Counted from the first letter of the stretch, positions 28,488-38,055 are shown. The stretch: 64,000 nucleotides of DNA from Pseudomonas synxantha (GCF_900105675.1 NZ_LT629786.1:4836001-4900000); one strand, 5' to 3'. Translations and numbers: made by a program. Notes: generated by a model from the sequence alone, not told the origin.

Positions 28488-29615
28488 TTACGACTGTAGA
28501 CCTTGAAGAATAGGCTCCAGCTTTGCCCTAAACTCATTAGCCAGACTCCGCTCATGACTATTAGGCAAAGAACCCTTATAGGCACGGTCAGCTTCCATCA
28601 TAAATTCTTTAATCATTGATATTTGCTTTGCTTTATCCTTAAACGAATTAACGCAAAGCTTTGAACTCAAAGCTGTATTCATCGTTTGCCATGCATCTAA
28701 AAACATACGTTGACCAACAGCATCTTTGGCCTGATCAACCCAATGATGAATCCGCTCTAAAGAAAAAATAATGGGATATTTTCTTATAGGGACCAGGCTA
28801 TGCTTCGGAGGCAATTGCGATTGGAAATTAAGAATTAGCGCTTTACGAAGCTCGGCGCTTTCTGAAAGATGGTTAACGCTTTCTACTGGATGATTACCAG
28901 TGAACACAAGGAAAGCGTTAAGAACTACTGTCACCCGATTTATGTATTCATCTATAGAATAAATATTGATTCCGAGATTCTTTCCATCCAGTGCCAAATC
29001 GCCTTCAAAATCTTCTTCAACATGAAAAAAACTAAGCGAGTTAGGCATTAGTATTAAATGCTTAATTAAATTGTCTGCGTCCGCTGGAATCCAAGATTTA
29101 TTCCTTAGCAATTTTTTCATTTGAACGAAGCTTGAAAACATATTTGATAAATCATCAACCTTTGCTAATTCGCCGCCTACAATCTGCACCCTAAACGAGC
29201 ATTCTAGAGGCGAGTTCTGAGGAAAGATATTATGATAGAGCTTGTCAGGATTTTTGAATTTTATTTTGTTATCCAGGCTTTCTTCGATCTCTTTCAGACG
29301 CTCAAGAAACAGCTTACGATGGTTTAAATACTGCTCAAAGGTCATGGCTTCAATTTGCTTCGATGTGACCTTCTGCTGCTCTTTAAATTGCGCGTTTAGG
29401 AACAACAGAGTAGCTATGGTTGCGGTGCTGCCGAAGAAAGTAAATACTCCGGCAAGCATCGAGCCGAAACTACTCCATGCTGCATGTTCATGTGAGCGTG
29501 GTCCGAGGCTTAATGCATAGGTAGTGAAGATGGCAACAATGACTAAAAAGCCAACACCTATTAGCGCTGAAATCCATGGATACTCGCCGATGCTTTTCCA
29601 TATTTTTCTATGCAT
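28488..29615 (-). CDS. Membrane-anchored protein, effector-like (pair member 2)
   Basis: 375 aa. Two N-terminal helices (about 14-38 and 48-72) are followed by LFLNAQFKEQQ and a long cytosolic helical region with YLNHRKLFLERL. This layout resembles membrane effectors of retron and Abi-type defence systems, but no reverse transcriptase is nearby. ATG overlaps the upstream stop (TGATG), so it is coupled to the membrane protein gene before it. Function unproved. Confidence 0.6.
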   Translation of the reverse strand: MHRKIWKSIGEYPWISALIGVGFLVIVAIFTTYALSLGPRSHEHAAWSSFGSMLAGVFTFFGSTATIATLLFLNAQFKEQQKVTSKQIEAMTFEQYLNHRKLFLERLKEIEESLDNKIKFKNPDKLYHNIFPQNSPLECSFRVQIVGGELAKVDDLSNMFSSFVQMKKLLRNKSWIPADADNLIKHLILMPNSLSFFHVEEDFEGDLALDGKNLGINIYSIDEYINRVTVVLNAFLVFTGNHPVESVNHLSESAELRKALILNFQSQLPPKHSLVPIRKYPIIFSLERIHHWVDQAKDAVGQRMFLDAWQTMNTALSSKLCVNSFKDKAKQISMIKEFMMEADRAYKGSLPNSHERSLANEFRAKLEPILQGLQS

Positions 29616-30118
29616 CAAATTCGTCCTACAGAATGCATTTCCTTAAAAAACAGAATCAAAAGGATGAACATCACAAACGAAAATATCCACAGAATTACTC
29701 TATCCCTTTCGGACATTTCTATATTTGAGATTTGGTAAAAGGCTCGGTTGATTCCTAGCCAATAAGCTATGCCGCCAACACACATTACAACTACCCCAGT
29801 GGTCAAACCTGATCTAGAGTAATATATAATGCAAAACGCCAAAGAAGAGAGTCCCACTCCAACAAAGTAATTTGTCAACTCGATAATTTTGTCTAGAGTC
29901 CGTTGTTTGAATGTATTTTTTTTTACAGATCCAAAGAGCAAAGCAACAAGCATGCAAACAGCCCCGATAAATGCGCCCCAGGATATTAAGGGGAAGGATG
30001 CATTAGCCTCGACAAAACTATCAAATTTTAAGCATAGGAATGCAAGCCCCAGTGCCAATCCAACAAGGAAAGGTTTGAAGCTAACAAGTACATACTTTTC
30101 TAAAAATTCTGATTTCAT
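29615..30118 (-). CDS. Multi-pass membrane protein (pair member 1)
   Basis: 167 aa from MKSEFLEKYVLVSF with about five membrane helices and little soluble sequence. A longer in-frame start (to 30184) is possible. Weak SD AGGGA precedes ATG 30118. Forms a two-gene module with the downstream anchored protein; perhaps the membrane partner or immunity component. Not recognised. Confidence 0.55.
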   Translation of the reverse strand: MKSEFLEKYVLVSFKPFLVGLALGLAFLCLKFDSFVEANASFPLISWGAFIGAVCMLVALLFGSVKKNTFKQRTLDKIIELTNYFVGVGLSSLAFCIIYYSRSGLTTGVVVMCVGGIAYWLGINRAFYQISNIEMSERDRVILWIFSFVMFILLILFFKEMHSVGRI

Positions 30119-30694
30119 AACCGTCCCTAGCTTGAGTGAAATTTTCAGCATTCTACTCAAGGCGATGGCACTCCGATAGCACATCTCTCACCGCGCTGGA
30201 GCAGAGCCAGCTATACCGCGCCATCAGCCTATCCCAGGGCACACCAAATCACACAGTCCTACCTCTCCATGGATCTGGCTGAAAGCTCTTATCGCTTCTA
30301 AATGACGTACACAAATCATCCAAACGAAGCGCATCAGGCCACATCGAACACGCCATCTTGTCGAGCCGATTCCGGCTGCGCAGCGGTCGGGTGCCTCACT
30401 CACTACCCTCCACCCTTCGGATGACCACGACAGCGGGGATTCCACTAAAAGCTACGCACCATTGGGTAAGTATTGGTTATTCAATAAAGCTATTTATAAG
30501 CATTTTTTAGAGCAGGCAAGGTCAGGTTGTTAATTGACAAGTCAATTAAAACAATCTAGCGCACTCCGTTTGTTTGGATACCGCATTCTACAAGGCTTTC
30601 ATTAAATCAGTGATGACAAAAATCATACATAAATCAATAAAAAGTGAAAGCATGTTAAAAGGCATCAATAGAATAAAGTGCGCTACTGAAATGC
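30119..30694. other. Intergenic stretch with relic GC-rich DNA
   Basis: About 580 bases without a convincing gene. 30180-30450 is GC-richer than its flanks and holds only a low-complexity open frame with no SD or family likeness. 30450-30694 is AT-rich and carries the dyad at 30530 and the promoter of the next gene. A cis-acting role (origin, oriT or operator) is possible. Confidence 0.5.
30530..30549. promoter_or_regulatory. Perfect 9-bp inverted repeat, operator-like
   Basis: TTAATTGAC and GTCAATTAA separated by AA. The arms are perfect and there is no U-run, so a protein-binding site is more likely than a terminator. Confidence 0.55.
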
Positions 30695-30700
30695 TATAAT
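30692..30700 (+). promoter_or_regulatory. Extended -10 promoter
   Basis: TGCTATAAT, 26 nt before the ATG at 30727. The leader contains ACAACAATC; no SD. Confidence 0.7.
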
Positions 30701-30726
30701 CTAAAGTACAACAATCTTTATTCATC

Positions 30727-31266
30727 ATGATAATCACACACCTAAAAAACTATTTTCGACTTATAAGGCTTGGCAAAAAATTACGCTCCAAAGAATCCTA
30801 CAAAATCTTAATCACATACAGAAACTCTGTAGAGGACAACATTCGTGACGTGCTTAAAGAAATAGAGAGAACGCAGCCCCATAAACTACGCAAAGCACTC
30901 TTCAAATCTGTAAAAGCTAGGGCCGAGGAATACACACCATTAGCTATGAACCTCGCTAGGTTAAACGCTTCAAAACTCGAAATAGACAATGCCATCTTGG
31001 ACTACAAATATCTCTACTTCATGAACCCGGTTAAGCAAAGAGCCCTAATCTACAACTATGATTTACTCGACCTTTTGAAACTGCAAATCACATTCGTATT
31101 GTTAACTATTCTTTTAAGTATTGCCTCAGTCAATCACTTTGACAAAATCATCGCCGGAATAATTGCAAGTGTTGTTTTTATTTACACTCTACAAATGAAA
31201 TCCAACAGAACAATTTGCGAAATTAAAAATGCTATAATAGATACAAACAAACAACATAAAAAATGA
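30727..31266 (+). CDS. Hypothetical protein with two C-terminal membrane helices
   Basis: 179 aa. A basic, helical N-terminal part (residues 1-110) is followed by two hydrophobic helices (about 118-158) and a basic tail. Its end overlaps the next gene by ATGA and contains that gene's own promoter box at 31230. First gene of the cluster leading to the relaxase, so it may be a membrane component linked to DNA transfer. Confidence 0.65.
   Translation: MIITHLKNYFRLIRLGKKLRSKESYKILITYRNSVEDNIRDVLKEIERTQPHKLRKALFKSVKARAEEYTPLAMNLARLNASKLEIDNAILDYKYLYFMNPVKQRALIYNYDLLDLLKLQITFVLLTILLSIASVNHFDKIIAGIIASVVFIYTLQMKSNRTICEIKNAIIDTNKQHKK
31230..31238 (+). promoter_or_regulatory. Internal extended -10 promoter within upstream gene
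   Basis: TGCTATAAT inside the 3' end of the preceding gene, 24 nt before ATG 31263. The leader holds ACAAACAAACAAC; no SD. Confidence 0.68.
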
Positions 31267-31700
31267 CAATCACAAAAACCATTTCCGATCTAAAAGCCGA
31301 CATTATCGAAAAACAAAACGAGTTTACAACGCTAGCTTCGGAAATAAAAAAACTAGAAGATCAGGCTAGTACCATTCGCGCAAGCAGAGACAAATTCGGT
31401 GAAACCCTACTGAAGAAATCTTCCACAGACGAAGCAAAAGCCAGGGCTGAAAAATCCTACGACAACAAAACCAAATTGCTTGAAAGAAATGAGTCTATAA
31501 AGAAGTTAAAAACAGAAGCCCGAGGAAAAATCACGTCAGAAATAAGCGCTATTGAATATTCGATCTCAGTAATAGAAGCACTAGAGTTTGTCGAAGAAAT
31601 GAAGGCCCTGACTTCAATCAAGGACACTGCCAAGTTAAGAGAAGCCTTCAGGACAAAACTCCAGCCGCAGCACACAACGAATAACAGCCCCCATCAGTGA
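31263..31700 (+). CDS. Coiled-coil protein of the relaxase cluster
   Basis: 145 aa, almost entirely heptad-repeat helix (residues 5-115), then a polar tail. Overlaps the upstream gene by ATGA and also has its own box promoter. It precedes the relaxosome genes by 10 bp. May be structural or DNA-bridging; not recognised. Confidence 0.65.
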   Translation: MTITKTISDLKADIIEKQNEFTTLASEIKKLEDQASTIRASRDKFGETLLKKSSTDEAKARAEKSYDNKTKLLERNESIKKLKTEARGKITSEISAIEYSISVIEALEFVEEMKALTSIKDTAKLREAFRTKLQPQHTTNNSPHQ

Positions 31701-31710
31701 GGGTTGACCC

Positions 31711-32511
31711 ATGAAAAGGTATCTCCAGTTCAGGTGTTCAGAACGCTTCAAGTCAGACCTACAGAACCTAGTCTTTGCGTGTGGTTACACACGCCTTCCA
31801 GAGGTCGTGAATGAGATCGAGTTGATTGCCAAATACAGAAAAGGTGTGAGCCTTTTCTTGACTCACCTCCACAGGGATAAAGACATCTACATTCCTCTGA
31901 AGGATCAGAAAAGCGTTGCGGCGTTGAAGGACACGTTCAACAGGAATCAGAGCAACATCCAGCAGCTTTTCAACCTCTGTGCAGGCCAGCAGTACATCTC
32001 TAAGCAAGGCAAGACAGTCAAGCTCCACAACGTGCTTACGATGCTCCTGAAGCATCACGTCAAGGTGAACCAGCTCAGTGAAAAATTCACGTATGTCCAC
32101 GTCGAATACGTCGAGCAAACGACAGGTACGGAGGCCGTAGCCAAGCGTAAATTCTTACGCAGTGCCCAGCTTTATACGGAGAGCGAAACGCGCCTATCTG
32201 CGCTGCTTGAGGACGAACCATACTGTTTTTTTAAACACGATGACGATCCATTTACTCAGATTGTGAGGGCAATCGAAGAAGCCAAGATATTCAAGATTGG
32301 GGTTAGCTCAAAGCCCCCCTTCTTCGTCGAAAGAAAGCGCATTTACGACCTTCTGAATCGACGCGTCAGAGACGTGAATGAGCTGGTGAAAATCGGTAAG
32401 GACTACAAAGAACTGCTGGTTCGCACAATGCTTGAAGCATCAAAAGCGTTGGAGCTTTTACACATGAAATATAGGAACAATAAAACGATCAGAATACGAG
32501 AAGAAAAATGA
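31711..32511 (+). CDS. Relaxosome accessory protein (MobC-like, ribbon-helix-helix N-terminus)
   Basis: 266 aa. The N-terminus YLQFRCSERFKSDLQNL resembles the strand-helix start of ribbon-helix-helix MobC/NikA proteins. The rest is helical and basic. SD GAGGG lies upstream of the ATG, and the end overlaps the relaxase start by ATGA. Adjacent coupling to the relaxase is the strongest evidence. It would bind oriT and help load the relaxase. Codon use is GC-richer than the genes before it. Confidence 0.62.
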   Translation: MKRYLQFRCSERFKSDLQNLVFACGYTRLPEVVNEIELIAKYRKGVSLFLTHLHRDKDIYIPLKDQKSVAALKDTFNRNQSNIQQLFNLCAGQQYISKQGKTVKLHNVLTMLLKHHVKVNQLSEKFTYVHVEYVEQTTGTEAVAKRKFLRSAQLYTESETRLSALLEDEPYCFFKHDDDPFTQIVRAIEEAKIFKIGVSSKPPFFVERKRIYDLLNRRVRDVNELVKIGKDYKELLVRTMLEASKALELLHMKYRNNKTIRIREEK

Positions 32512-34763
32512 TAATTGCCGTACCACTTAAGCTTAAATTTGCCAGCATTACATCCAACGCAAAGATAGAATACGTTGAATCCTCTGACCCTGAAATCAGA
32601 GGGAAGGTCAGGATTAAAGGTGCGGTTGCTTATTTGTACCTTCCAAAAATCAATGACGAAGGAATAGACACACACGTAGGAGTCAAATATTCAGAAACGA
32701 ATTTGGATTTACTGTTAGATTCACCGCAAAAAATGAAGAATCTTGGCCTTTTTAAAAACGGTATTGATGAAAGAAATTATACATTAGAATTCGCAAATTC
32801 TTGTGCACAAGAATTCATACAACATTCTAAGCAAGGCAGAAATTCTTCATCGAAAGCATCTGATGCTTTTTCGTTCATCGTTTCTTGTACAGACAACGAG
32901 CTTGCTAGCTTAAAGACTGACGAAGAAAAAGCAAAATTCCTTATCAATTCCGCTAAAGAAACTTTACTTGAGCTGTCTAATTCAAAAACGGATATTGCAT
33001 TCAAATACATGATTGTTCCGCATTTGAAGGACGGGAATCCGCACGTACACGTCCTAATGTCTACACGTAGACTGGATGGGTATAGACCTAGCTTTTTTAG
33101 AGGAAAAAAACACAGCGGCATAATCAAAAAAATGAGAGACGTGAAATTCCGCCTCGAAGAAAAATATCCTTTCCTTCTTCAAATGGAGCATGAAGACCGA
33201 GCTAAAACTATTGATGTATCAACAAACCCAAATACAGGTGAAGTCTTTGGTAAGGACGTTGAGCTAGTAAATAGAATTGAGTCAATCACCTCAAAATTCA
33301 TTGGGCAGAACTTCTCTTATCCACAATTCACACAAGCCCTCCAGGACAGTGGTTTTGAAGTGGTGGATGATTATCTCAAAGGGAAACAACACATCAAGAT
33401 AAAACACAAGGATTATGGTGATGACTTCCTTTCTATAGACACCCTTCCTGCTCATACCAAGGGTGTGCTTGAGCTGCATGTAGCTTACAAATACAAAGCT
33501 AAACAAACTAAAACAGATGTGTCCCTAATCGTTTCTAAAGCCGTGGCGCTCATTAACGCTTCAGACATGAGAAATGGATTTGAAGAGCTGAACAAAAAAC
33601 TGTACCAGAAGCTGGGCGCACGACTGGTCCCGAACATCAGCAAAGACAAAAGCGGCGAACGTAAGGTTAGCGGTTGGTCGATCTACCTAGACGAATTCGA
33701 TTTCAAAATATCTGCCAAAAAATCCGGCGTCATCATGGATAACAAGCTGAAAATCGACATGGATGAGGTCGAATCAATCAACAGTCTCTACCAAATGGTC
33801 AAGAAACAGAACATTCAAAAGCAGGTCACAGAAGCCACGGTGAACGGCTCTATCACCATCGCAGATGGCAGGAAGAAGAAGATCAAGTTCAGGTTCATAG
33901 ACAACTCTGAAAGCCTTCAGGATTTCATCACACGGTTCAACGAGAACAGTAGATACGGCCCATCCATCACCAAGCAGATGATCGTGGGGAACACCGTTGT
34001 GTCGAAATTCAACCAAAGAGACGTATGCACAATCGTTGGGAATGCCGTAGAGACTTACCAGACTGACCTGAATTCAGCTCTCATCACTATGAGTATCCAC
34101 GTTGCCAAAGGCCACACCAAGATCCGCTGCACAGGGGAGCCGAACCCGAGGACGCAAGCGAATCTCTACCTTGCATCACGTATCTGCGGGACAACGCTTC
34201 TGGACTACACGCCTTCTCCAGAGCTTGTCAGAGAAGCAGATGCAATGATGGACAAAGAGTACAAGAAGCTCGTGATATCTAACCGTCAGAGAATCAAAGA
34301 CGCGGTAGCCATAAGAGCTACTGACCCAACAGGCAAATCGAAGAAGGTGTTCATCCAGACGAACAACAGAATGGATCGTGAGGTTGATGCCCGACCGAAG
34401 CTATATGGCTTCCTCTATGGCATACACAAGGGGATACCCTTCCAGGACTTCACCTACGTCCAACATCTGAACGATCTGCCGAAGGCATTGAAGAAGCGCG
34501 TTATTGACGACCTTCGCAAGGATGAGCAGCTTTCGGCCAACGAGCTGGACAGCATCCTTATACGAGCTGGGATAACACTAGAAGACGCCCTACCGTCAAA
34601 ACCACCTGCGAAGGCGCCGGCACTTGCTGCGCAAGATCAGAAGCCAGGGATTGTCACGCCTCCAGCAGCATCAGAGCAGGACAAGCCAGTTCAGCCAGGA
34701 TCTGCAGGTACGGGTAAGCCAACAGATCCTAGACGCCATTCGGTACAGCCCGGCAAGATGTAA
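32508..34763 (+). CDS. Relaxase (MOB-type, HUH-like)
   Basis: 751 aa. The metal-binding motif III is PHLKDGNPHVHVLMSTRR (residues 171-188) with His172, His179 and His181, as in MOBP/MOBV-like relaxases. It is preceded by FSFIVSCTDNELASL. The catalytic Tyr is probably in the first 60 residues, but which one is unclear. The middle region (250-700) is unassigned, and the tail is Pro/Ala-rich. The first third is AT-rich and the rest GC-richer, suggesting mosaicism. It would nick oriT and pilot the strand during conjugation. Confidence 0.75.
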   Translation: MIIAVPLKLKFASITSNAKIEYVESSDPEIRGKVRIKGAVAYLYLPKINDEGIDTHVGVKYSETNLDLLLDSPQKMKNLGLFKNGIDERNYTLEFANSCAQEFIQHSKQGRNSSSKASDAFSFIVSCTDNELASLKTDEEKAKFLINSAKETLLELSNSKTDIAFKYMIVPHLKDGNPHVHVLMSTRRLDGYRPSFFRGKKHSGIIKKMRDVKFRLEEKYPFLLQMEHEDRAKTIDVSTNPNTGEVFGKDVELVNRIESITSKFIGQNFSYPQFTQALQDSGFEVVDDYLKGKQHIKIKHKDYGDDFLSIDTLPAHTKGVLELHVAYKYKAKQTKTDVSLIVSKAVALINASDMRNGFEELNKKLYQKLGARLVPNISKDKSGERKVSGWSIYLDEFDFKISAKKSGVIMDNKLKIDMDEVESINSLYQMVKKQNIQKQVTEATVNGSITIADGRKKKIKFRFIDNSESLQDFITRFNENSRYGPSITKQMIVGNTVVSKFNQRDVCTIVGNAVETYQTDLNSALITMSIHVAKGHTKIRCTGEPNPRTQANLYLASRICGTTLLDYTPSPELVREADAMMDKEYKKLVISNRQRIKDAVAIRATDPTGKSKKVFIQTNNRMDREVDARPKLYGFLYGIHKGIPFQDFTYVQHLNDLPKALKKRVIDDLRKDEQLSANELDSILIRAGITLEDALPSKPPAKAPALAAQDQKPGIVTPPAASEQDKPVQPGSAGTGKPTDPRRHSVQPGKM

Positions 34764-34798
34764 TCCCCACCACAATGACAATGGCCGTAAAGCCCAAG

Positions 34799-37564
34799 TC
34801 AGACAGCGATCATCCTGCGGTATCGCTGTTCTAGGGCTTGCTTACCACCCTCCATGATTTCGCATACCTCACGCCTAACGTCTGGCTCTTGAAGGCCGCC
34901 TGATGCAGCCACCTCAATACTACCTTTGTCTTGGAGAGCTACAACGAATTCAGAGTCACCGTTGACGACAATATTGGGATTATGAGTGACTACTATCACT
35001 TGCCTTCTCGACTTATTTTCCTGCAGCTTTGAGACAATCAACGAGGAAATTAAGCCGTTATCAAGGTCGTCTTCAGGTTGATCCAAAATCAGAGGCTCAT
35101 TCCCATAGGACAATAGGAAGGAGAGTACCGTAGCCGCTTTCTGACCAGCAGATCCCTGAGAAATATCTTTCAGTCTTTTCCCATCGTTAAATTTAACAAC
35201 GAGTCGATCATCTGGAAACCACAGGTTAAGTCTGTCAAAAATTTGCGGTTGCAATTGGCTCAACAAATCTGAAAACCGTTTACCGATGGGCATGCCCATG
35301 ATTTGACCCGTTCCATACTTAAACAATTGGCTTTTAAAATCATGAACACAGGTAAAATTCTGAGTGAGATCGTTTGGCACTGCTGGGTTATTATTATGTT
35401 CAGCAATTAGAGCTAACCAAAGGAAATACAAGAATCCTGTCTGTTTTTCCTTATCAAGTATGTCACTAGCAAAAGCACCATCAGGACGACCAATGACTTC
35501 CCGGAAAGATTCTTCCATATCATCTATATTACACAAAGGCTCTATAGACAAACTAATAGAGGGGTTATTCGATAAATGCTGACGAACGAAATCTCTGCGC
35601 CTATTCGTAAGTGATTTTCTCAACTCGATTAAATCGGCATAAATCAAATTAATTTCAGCCGCCATTAAGCGCTCTTGTGATTCAAAATCTTCTATCTCGG
35701 CAAGCTTCTTTTCAATGCCATTTTTGGTTTCAACGAGCTGTTGATATTGATCGGGATTATCCACCCCATTCTGAGTGAGGGTTGCGACAAGAGATGCATA
35801 TTGGCTAAACGATGAATCTTGCTGCTTACCAAAAGCACTTGTTGCCTGCCATTGACTGAATTCATCAAGACTACTATTCAAGCCAGCAATAAGGGCATTA
35901 ATCTGGCTTTTAATTTGCAAATAAGCCTGATTCATTGCACCAACACGTTGAAGCACCTCAACATCAATTTCGTTCGTAGCCGCAAAAACTGTACTATTGA
36001 ATTTAAGCTGATCAGCAGTACGCATTTGCTCTGACAGCTTTTCTCCCAAATTTGAATATGACTCTTTGAAATCTACAATGGCTGTATGTTTTTTCATTGC
36101 ATCATTAAAATCGGACAATACCTGGGCATGTCCTGATGACTCGATAACATTAATCTTCTGAATTACATCTGATAGCTGACCTTCAAGAACATTCTTGTTA
36201 GCCATCTGACCTTGGAGAACCCTTCTCTGTCCGCAGAGAGATAAGAATTTATTTTCTTTCTCTGTCCAAGCCATTTTCCAACCGAACAAATCAACAACGT
36301 CAGTTTCGTCAATGATTCTTATCAAAGCACTCGGATTTCTTGCTATATCATATATTTGCTTTTGGCTAAATATTTTTACCGGAAACCTGCTTCGCGCATC
36401 ACCATGTTCTGCTTTCCACTCCTGACCATCCCACTTGAATATAGCCACGTTAGGAACGTTGGAAACCCATTTCAGAAGGTAATAAGCACCCTCTTTCTGA
36501 ATAACACAACTGATACAGGTTTCATCGAGCAGAACACCATCGGCATCACGATCTGCTGACTTTTGTGCAAAGCGTGTAAAGGTTTCTTTAACCTCATTAC
36601 GGCCAGGTATATCTAGTAAATCTTTATCCCGACCTAATGCAAGTCTGATGAATTCTAGGATAGATGACTTTCCGCTACCACGCCCGCCGATGATAGAATT
36701 GAGCCAAGGGTTAAAGACAATTTCTAATGGTTTACCTCTACCACAATATTTTGCTTTATCAATAGATATAGAATGAATCACATTACTTGAAACAGCATTT
36801 GGATTGCCTGTAACCGTGTTTGATCGTTTGATTGAGGAAGCACCATCAACCAACGCCAACCTTACACCATCAATAGTAGGGCTAGACATCTTGACCCAGG
36901 TATAGGCTCTACCCACCTCATCTGGACGGTGCGCGTCAGATCCTATGACCTCGGCCAAACCCAACTCCAGGGCTTTGTACCGCCTTAAACATTCATCATG
37001 TTCTGGACCACGCCCGCCTTCTGGAAAAATGACTTCTACAGCAGAAGACTTATGGCAGATCTGCTTGATGGTATGGCTTGACTGAATTTGACACATTCCA
37101 GCCTTCATATCGATATGAGCTGGAATTGCAATACCACCTAATTTGGTGATTTCATCGACAATATTTTCAGCGCTTTCACCAGCCACTGCATCACTATTGC
37201 CGTACTCGCCTCTGAATTTCGCGGCTCCAACAGCAGCCATGACAATTTCAGATGATTTTGAAGGGTCGAAAATAGCAAGAATATGGATATTACCGTTGGC
37301 TGTAATTTCCACACCAGGAAAGACATGAATAATCTTTCCCTCTTCCCTCATTACTGCTGCTTCTACTTGAAGACGGTCAACCCAAGAAGCCGTGTTGTGA
37401 TCCGTAACCGCTACACACTCTATCCCCTGATCGACAAACGATGATAACCACTCCCTCGGCGTCACGGTGTTGCGAAGATGAGGCTCATGGCGGCCATAGT
37501 CCATCGAGGCTGGCGTATGCGTATGAAAGTCGAGTTTCCACCATCTTGCTCCTACCTGAACCAT
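34799..37564 (-). CDS. TrlF-like protein: PHP phosphoesterase fused to SMC-like ATPase
   Basis: 921 aa from ATG 37564 with SD AAGG. Residues 1-260 are a PHP metal-phosphoesterase domain: HTHTPAS, VTDHNTAS, FPGVEIT, PAHID and GSDAHR. The ATPase part has Walker A GGRGSGKSS, a long coiled coil, QGSAGQKAA signature, Walker B LILDQPEDDLD and THNPNI. This is the TrlF architecture found in genomic-defence contexts. It probably cuts or processes nucleic acid on activation. Convergent with the relaxase gene, and flanked by related sequence on both sides (see repeat at 37784). Confidence 0.85.
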   Translation of the reverse strand: MVQVGARWWKLDFHTHTPASMDYGRHEPHLRNTVTPREWLSSFVDQGIECVAVTDHNTASWVDRLQVEAAVMREEGKIIHVFPGVEITANGNIHILAIFDPSKSSEIVMAAVGAAKFRGEYGNSDAVAGESAENIVDEITKLGGIAIPAHIDMKAGMCQIQSSHTIKQICHKSSAVEVIFPEGGRGPEHDECLRRYKALELGLAEVIGSDAHRPDEVGRAYTWVKMSSPTIDGVRLALVDGASSIKRSNTVTGNPNAVSSNVIHSISIDKAKYCGRGKPLEIVFNPWLNSIIGGRGSGKSSILEFIRLALGRDKDLLDIPGRNEVKETFTRFAQKSADRDADGVLLDETCISCVIQKEGAYYLLKWVSNVPNVAIFKWDGQEWKAEHGDARSRFPVKIFSQKQIYDIARNPSALIRIIDETDVVDLFGWKMAWTEKENKFLSLCGQRRVLQGQMANKNVLEGQLSDVIQKINVIESSGHAQVLSDFNDAMKKHTAIVDFKESYSNLGEKLSEQMRTADQLKFNSTVFAATNEIDVEVLQRVGAMNQAYLQIKSQINALIAGLNSSLDEFSQWQATSAFGKQQDSSFSQYASLVATLTQNGVDNPDQYQQLVETKNGIEKKLAEIEDFESQERLMAAEINLIYADLIELRKSLTNRRRDFVRQHLSNNPSISLSIEPLCNIDDMEESFREVIGRPDGAFASDILDKEKQTGFLYFLWLALIAEHNNNPAVPNDLTQNFTCVHDFKSQLFKYGTGQIMGMPIGKRFSDLLSQLQPQIFDRLNLWFPDDRLVVKFNDGKRLKDISQGSAGQKAATVLSFLLSYGNEPLILDQPEDDLDNGLISSLIVSKLQENKSRRQVIVVTHNPNIVVNGDSEFVVALQDKGSIEVAASGGLQEPDVRREVCEIMEGGKQALEQRYRRMIAV

Positions 37565-38055
37565 CAACCTTCATCCTTATGCACGCCAAACGGGTACTGC
37601 CTCCTAGGTTCAGGTTGCAGCCATGAGAGCTATGAGCTTACCCGTAATGGCGAAAGCCTACTATCAGCCTAACGGATGCCCTTCAGGGACTGCTTGAGGT
37701 GACGGCCTTAAGGTAGAGGCAGATGGCTCGTGAGTGCGCAGATTCTCTTAACGGACCTACCGTAAAGGACAGCGACACCTATGCGCCGGCACTTGCTCCG
37801 CAAGGTCAGAACCATCCCTGGCTATGCATTCAGTTCCAACGGTCACAAGGCTGGAAAAGCCGGATCAGCCAGATTTTTTAGCATCTGGTAAGCATAGAAC
37901 CCCTATACGACCGTCTAGTAAACCGAGGAAGGCATAATGGACTCTTCACCCTTTCCAGCACTGCCAGGCTCTTTCGGTTTCTGTCATGATCATCGTCAAT
38001 GGAGGCTCCCAAGGATCGAAGCAGTTGGGGAGCCTGACGTACCTAAAGGATTAAC
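37565..38055. other. Gene-poor stretch upstream of lipoprotein gene
   Basis: About 490 bases. It contains the eroded relaxase-tail copy (37784-37935). Between 37565 and 37780 no supported gene was found. Just before 38056 there is AAAGGA, an SD for the lipoprotein gene. Confidence 0.6.
37784..37935 (+). repeat. Eroded duplicate of the relaxase 3' end
   Basis: Bases 37784-37806 (CGCCGGCACTTGCT then CGCAAGGTCAGAA) closely match 34615-34641 in the relaxase tail. A weaker match continues to about 37935, where AAGCC..TCAGCCAG and GGTAAGC parallel 34683-34763. Both copies have the same orientation and flank the TrlF-like gene. The copy has no open frame. Confidence 0.6.

Noticed and set aside
28488..29615. 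Retron (membrane effector plus reverse transcriptase)
   Set aside because: The protein layout is suggestive, but no reverse transcriptase gene or msr/msd-like hairpin region was found nearby.
30224..30445. 73-codon minus-strand open frame
   Set aside because: No SD, no promoter box, no family likeness, and odd composition. Treated as relic non-coding DNA.
37441..37672. Small plus-strand frames opposite the start of the TrlF-like gene
   Set aside because: They overlap the PHP domain coding region and lack SD or family likeness.
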